Assembly (NCBI GenBank): GCA_028277965.1 | Contig: JANQFF010000027.1 | Span: forward strand, 1 to 32,803 | Source: Pseudomonadales bacterium | GTDB taxonomy: Bacteria; Pseudomonadota; Gammaproteobacteria; Pseudomonadales; Azotimanducaceae | Direction of reading: 5' to 3' | Length of the DNA: 32,803 nt | Shown: piece by piece, positions 29,777 through 32,803 of the stretch | How the letters are laid out: every line of letters starts with the position of its first letter | Position numbering within the stretch: position 1 is the stretch's first letter | Made by a program: the position numbers and the translations under genes | Notes under the pieces: model-generated | What the model saw: the letters and a program-made list of their open reading frames with translations, nothing else | What the model was told of the DNA's origin: nothing | Database searches by the model: none

Positions 29777-30772
29777 TTACCTGTCTTTCAGGAATACGCG
29801 GGTGTACTTCTCCGCCATCCCCTCTGCGCGGCCTGGTGTGCTCCATGGACATACTGCAAGGCAGATGGCACACCCGTAGGTCTCGTTGAAGTACCCGATG
29901 CACTTGTTGAAATCGACATACCACTTGTCCACACCCCGGACCGTTTGCTTCTCGATACTGATCGCCTGTGGAGGACATGCATTGGTGCAGATCTGACAAC
30001 GGGTGCAGAAATCATCCGCGCCAAACAAATCAGGTGAATTGCTCTCCAACGGCAGATCGGTTTCGACGGCTGCCAGGCGAAACGAGGATCCGAACTCACG
30101 ATTGATCATTGAGCCGTGTTTACCCAGTTCTCCAAGCCCAGCCGCGATGGCGGCTGGGATCAGGTTCAGCGTTCCGACCCAGGGACCCGCGTGGGGTTTG
30201 GCCTGGTAACCGAGACTGCGGATGTGTTCGGCGGTATATGCGGCGGCTCTGGCGCCTCTGTTGTACTGCACGGCGACCTCGTGCGCCCAGTCAGGGTGCT
30301 CATGCGTAGGAGGCAGGTGCTGCGATCGCTCGTGATCCATGGCAACCACCATCATGACCACTCTCGGCAGTTCCTGCTCGAAACCTTCATAGACCCACAA
30401 TGGATCTATGTTTGCGAAGCCCACCTGGTCCGCCTCGTGACCCAGGGCAAAGTTCCTGATCTCGTCCGTGAACTCAGCAGCGCTTTTCTGTGTTTTCTCG
30501 GCGGCGGGTTCCCTGAGGCGTGGACCCCGCTGCGCGGTCCTGTACACCTCGTCCAGTTCCGGAACCGAGTTATGGCGTTCGACAACGGCATCCTGAACGT
30601 CTCCGAACGGCCCCGTGTGGCTTTTCTGAAGCCAGAATATGTGTGTCGGTTTGCGTTCGTCTGTCTCGCCGAGGCCGTTGACATCGTTTCCGGACCGACC
30701 GCTGAAAAGCGCTTCAAACTCCGGATCCGGCAGCCAGGGGTCTTTGCCCTTATTGGGGTTTTTCCGGGGCAC
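29777..30772 (-). CDS. Cytosolic reductive-dehalogenase-like corrinoid Fe-S protein (short, no Tat signal)
   Basis: The 331-aa protein has no signal peptide. The C-terminal part carries two 4Fe-4S motifs: CTRCQICTNACP (Cys256, 259, 262, 266) and CIGYFNETYGCAICLAVCP (Cys291, 301, 304, 308). Before it, GLGELGKHGSMINREFGSSFRLAAVETDLPLE is the segment that in reductive dehalogenases and epoxyqueuosine reductase QueG lines the cobalamin site. It resembles RdhA more than QueG in the TDLPL and GYFNETYGCAIC regions, yet lacks the Tat leader of respiratory RdhA and the N-terminal duplication of NpRdhA-like enzymes. The GTG start shares its first G with the stop of the CoA-transferase (TAGTG). Likely action is reductive cleavage on a CoA ester or free acid (inference). 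Confidence 0.8.
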   Translation of the reverse strand: MPRKNPNKGKDPWLPDPEFEALFSGRSGNDVNGLGETDERKPTHIFWLQKSHTGPFGDVQDAVVERHNSVPELDEVYRTAQRGPRLREPAAEKTQKSAAEFTDEIRNFALGHEADQVGFANIDPLWVYEGFEQELPRVVMMVVAMDHERSQHLPPTHEHPDWAHEVAVQYNRGARAAAYTAEHIRSLGYQAKPHAGPWVGTLNLIPAAIAAGLGELGKHGSMINREFGSSFRLAAVETDLPLESNSPDLFGADDFCTRCQICTNACPPQAISIEKQTVRGVDKWYVDFNKCIGYFNETYGCAICLAVCPWSTPGRAEGMAEKYTRVFLKDR

Positions 30773-31962
30773 TAGCTGATGGTACCGGCGTTTCGCAGCG
30801 CCTCAATCTCCGCATCGCTGAAGCCGTAATCAGCCATCACCTCGTTGGTATGTTCACCTACATTGGGTGCGCGAACCGGTGCTTGTTGTGGTTCACCTGT
30901 GACCTGAAACGGGGTTGCGAATGTCTGTTCGTTTCCGGGCAGTTCGCCATGGGACTGAACGAGCACGTCATTATCGATGAGTTGGGGATCTTCGAGCACT
31001 TCTGCGTTTTTCATAATCAGGCTGAAGACAATATCCGCGTCATCCAGGCGCTGACAGAGTTCTGTGGCAGGCCATTCGGAAACCGCTTCCTGGATGAGCT
31101 TGCGTGCTTCGAAACGGTTTCTGAACAGCGGTTTAACCGGTTGCAGGTCTTCCCGTTTGAGCCACGCGGGTTTGTCGAGCACGGCAACGAGCTTCGGCCA
31201 GTCACGTCGGATGTTTTGCACAGCCATGAGAATGTGGCGGCCGTCTTTTGTTGTGTAGACGTTCTGGATCGGGTTTGACCAGCCTTCTTTGTCCCGGCGG
31301 GCTGCAATATCGATACCGGCAAGCGTTCCGGCCAGATTCAACCCATTTGCCCAGGCGCCGGTGGCAACGAGAGACGTTGAGACCATACTGCCGTCGCCGG
31401 TTTTGTCCCGTTTGTACAGTGCGGTGAGAATACCGGCGTAGAGGGTCATGGCAGTTGCATGATCGCCGACGCCACCCGCGGGCAGGGTGGGAGGTACATC
31501 TTTCTCGTGCATCATGTCGAGCACGCCGGTGCGGGCAAACCAGCCCGTTAAGTCGAAAGCCTTGCGGTCCGCATCGGGTCCCTTCAGGCCGTACGCCGAG
31601 ATCTGGGCAAATATGAGGCGTGGGTTGACTGTCTTGAGTTTCTCCCACTCGAGATTGTGTTTGGCGAGCTGCCCCGCGCTGAAATTGACCAGGAAGACGT
31701 CTGCCTGCTCGATCATACGCATCAACGCGGCATATCCTTCATCCGTGGTGATATTGAGAGCGATACCGCGTTTGTTCCGGTTGGTCAGCTGCCAGGAGTA
31801 TTCGCTGGGATCGCCCGCTGCGATGGAACGGTGGCGGTCGCCGACGAGGGGTTCGACTTTCACAACATCAGCGCCGTAGTCGGCAAGTATGGTTGCGGCA
31901 CAGGGCCCGGCAAGAAAAGACGCTGCATCGATTACTTTCAGGTCTGCGAAAAGTTCAGACAT
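30772..31962 (-). CDS. Class III CoA-transferase (CaiB/BaiF family)
   Basis: The 396-aa protein has LKVIDAASFLAGPCAATILADYGADVVKVEP, NRNKRGIALNI, and IFAQISAYGLKGPDADRKAFD, the family landmarks in order. By eye the formate-CoA-transferase Asp169 position reads Ala200 (VSTSLVATGAW). The chain may therefore use another carboxylate, act as a racemase-like or binding subunit, or belong to a clade with a shifted nucleophile. The ATG is preceded by a GGGAGG site located within the end of the LLM gene, and its own stop overlaps the start of the dehalogenase-like gene. Three-gene coupling suggests consecutive steps on one substrate. Confidence 0.9.
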   Translation of the reverse strand: MSELFADLKVIDAASFLAGPCAATILADYGADVVKVEPLVGDRHRSIAAGDPSEYSWQLTNRNKRGIALNITTDEGYAALMRMIEQADVFLVNFSAGQLAKHNLEWEKLKTVNPRLIFAQISAYGLKGPDADRKAFDLTGWFARTGVLDMMHEKDVPPTLPAGGVGDHATAMTLYAGILTALYKRDKTGDGSMVSTSLVATGAWANGLNLAGTLAGIDIAARRDKEGWSNPIQNVYTTKDGRHILMAVQNIRRDWPKLVAVLDKPAWLKREDLQPVKPLFRNRFEARKLIQEAVSEWPATELCQRLDDADIVFSLIMKNAEVLEDPQLIDNDVLVQSHGELPGNEQTFATPFQVTGEPQQAPVRAPNVGEHTNEVMADYGFSDAEIEALRNAGTIS

Positions 31963-31963
31963 G

Positions 31964-32803
31964 TCAGTTGCCTCCCTTAATGGTCGCGACTACTGACTGC
32001 GCCATGAGTGCTTCGTTGTCAGGTGTGTATTCTGCGGTGCAAGCCGAGTTCAGGATGATTGTCTCCGCACCGGCGTCGACATATTCGTTGAGCCTTGCCA
32101 CACAGTCATCCGGATTTCCTGCGATTGCGTACTTGTGTACAAGTTTGGAGAAATCCTGGTTGTACTGCTTCGAGAGACGATCAGCCGCCATCTCAATGGC
32201 GACGTCCCGATCTTCATGGACGGCAAAAAATATGAAGAGCCCTGGTTTGACCGCATCCTCGCGCCCTGCGTCAGCGGCAGCCGTGTTGATTTTGGTGAGG
32301 CTCGAATCCAGGTGTTCCGGCGTGTACATGTAAGGGAGCCACCCCGTACCGTACTTCGCACACCGATTCATGGCGGCTTCGGAACGGCCGGATATCCAGA
32401 TCGGTACCGTACCGTTGACGGGTTTCGGAGCCAGGGTAACGCCGGGCAACGTGTTGAAACGGCCTTCGAACGTCACGTCGTCCTCTTTCCAAAGCCTTGT
32501 GAGAATCTCGAGAGCCTCATTGGTACGCGCTCCCCGTTCTTTGACAGGCACCCCAACAGCGTCGAACTCTTTAGCGAATTCACCACCAACGCCCACGCCA
32601 AGATGAAATCTCCCGTTTGATACACGATCGAGAGACGTGACGAGCTTTGCAAGGAGGGCCGGTGGGTACAGCGGCACCAGCGTGATGGTGCTCATAAGTT
32701 TAATCGTCTCGGTGGCACCGGCAGCAGCCGACAGTGATATGAGGCCGTTCCCGATGGGTCCGTAGAAAAAGACGTGTTCACCGGTCGAAACGAAGTCGTA
32801 CCC
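31964..32803 (-). CDS. LLM-class flavin/F420-dependent oxidoreductase (N-terminus cut by window edge)
   Basis: The frame stays open to base 32803; 279 residues are visible and the true start lies outside. The visible part begins GYDFVSTGEHVFFYGP, then KLMSTITLVPLYPPALLAKLVTSLDRVSNGRFHLGVGVGGE, the beta-strand 4-5 region of bacterial-luciferase-like monooxygenases, and later PIWISGRSEAAMNRCAKYGTGW. This is a different subgroup from the LLM gene at 6109. Its TGA stop is separated by a single base from the ATG of the CoA-transferase. The reaction could be an oxygenation or an F420-linked reduction; unknown. Confidence 0.88.
   Translation of the reverse strand, partial: GYDFVSTGEHVFFYGPIGNGLISLSAAAGATETIKLMSTITLVPLYPPALLAKLVTSLDRVSNGRFHLGVGVGGEFAKEFDAVGVPVKERGARTNEALEILTRLWKEDDVTFEGRFNTLPGVTLAPKPVNGTVPIWISGRSEAAMNRCAKYGTGWLPYMYTPEHLDSSLTKINTAAADAGREDAVKPGLFIFFAVHEDRDVAIEMAADRLSKQYNQDFSKLVHKYAIAGNPDDCVARLNEYVDAGAETIILNSACTAEYTPDNEALMAQSVVATIKGGN

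Overview
The window looks like a chromosomal stretch of a GC-moderate, aerobic, heterotrophic gammaproteobacterium, probably a marine or otherwise oligotrophic type. This is inferred from the gene content (methylmalonyl-CoA pathway, several class III CoA-transferases, LLM-type and HpaB-type monooxygenases, many SDRs, a sulfatase) and from a dispersed REP family with a 5' GTAG head and a GCGGCTTTAGCCGC hairpin, of the kind common in Pseudomonas-like and related gammaproteobacteria. A genus cannot be named from the sequence alone. No tRNA, rRNA, CRISPR array, insertion sequence or phage gene was found.

Region A (1-3520), minus strand: a probable operon marR - HpaB-type flavin monooxygenase - TauE/SafE exporter - AhpD-like protein (cut by the window edge). 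It is headed by a 21-bp palindrome over the marR promoter and start codon. Upstream lie three direct REP copies and a compact minus-strand unit (promoter, near-perfect Shine-Dalgarno, 12-codon ORF, intrinsic terminator). Region B (3520-6975): an SDR and a D-aminoacylase-like amidohydrolase on the plus strand, then a convergent LLM oxidoreductase. Region C (7024-13658): the propionyl-CoA to succinyl-CoA route, with methylmalonyl-CoA mutase and epimerase on plus, and propionyl-CoA carboxylase beta and alpha plus a cupin on minus. Region D (13724-19547): a lipoprotein divergent from a MarR regulator with three evenly spaced operator-like palindromes between them. The MarR gene leads two overlapping class III CoA-transferase genes and a DHRS1-like SDR. 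An ATC-hydrolase-family protein and an HSD17B4-like SDR follow on minus.

Region E (19663-26220): a membrane-anchored sulfatase and a small membrane protein that may be chimeric on plus. On minus are an SRPBCC protein, a YrhB/Imm35-like protein, a lipoprotein M3 peptidase and an exported class-C-beta-lactamase-like serine hydrolase. Region F (26317-32803): a GPH-type MFS transporter, a PPOX flavoprotein gene with an apparent 1-nt C-terminal frameshift, a SIMPL-domain protein, and a 7Fe-type ferredoxin with a 51-aa coiled-coil partner. A tight minus-strand operon then follows: LLM oxidoreductase (cut by the window edge) - class III CoA-transferase - short cytosolic reductive-dehalogenase-like corrinoid/Fe-S protein.

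The common theme is uptake, activation (CoA transfer), oxygenation/dehydrogenation and disposal of unusual carbon compounds, ending in propionyl-CoA and the TCA cycle. The best candidates for something undescribed are the small 12-codon transcription unit, the LLM/CoA-transferase/dehalogenase-like operon, the paired CoA-transferase operon with its operator array, and the REPIN family. All functions are predictions from sequence reading; no database search was possible.
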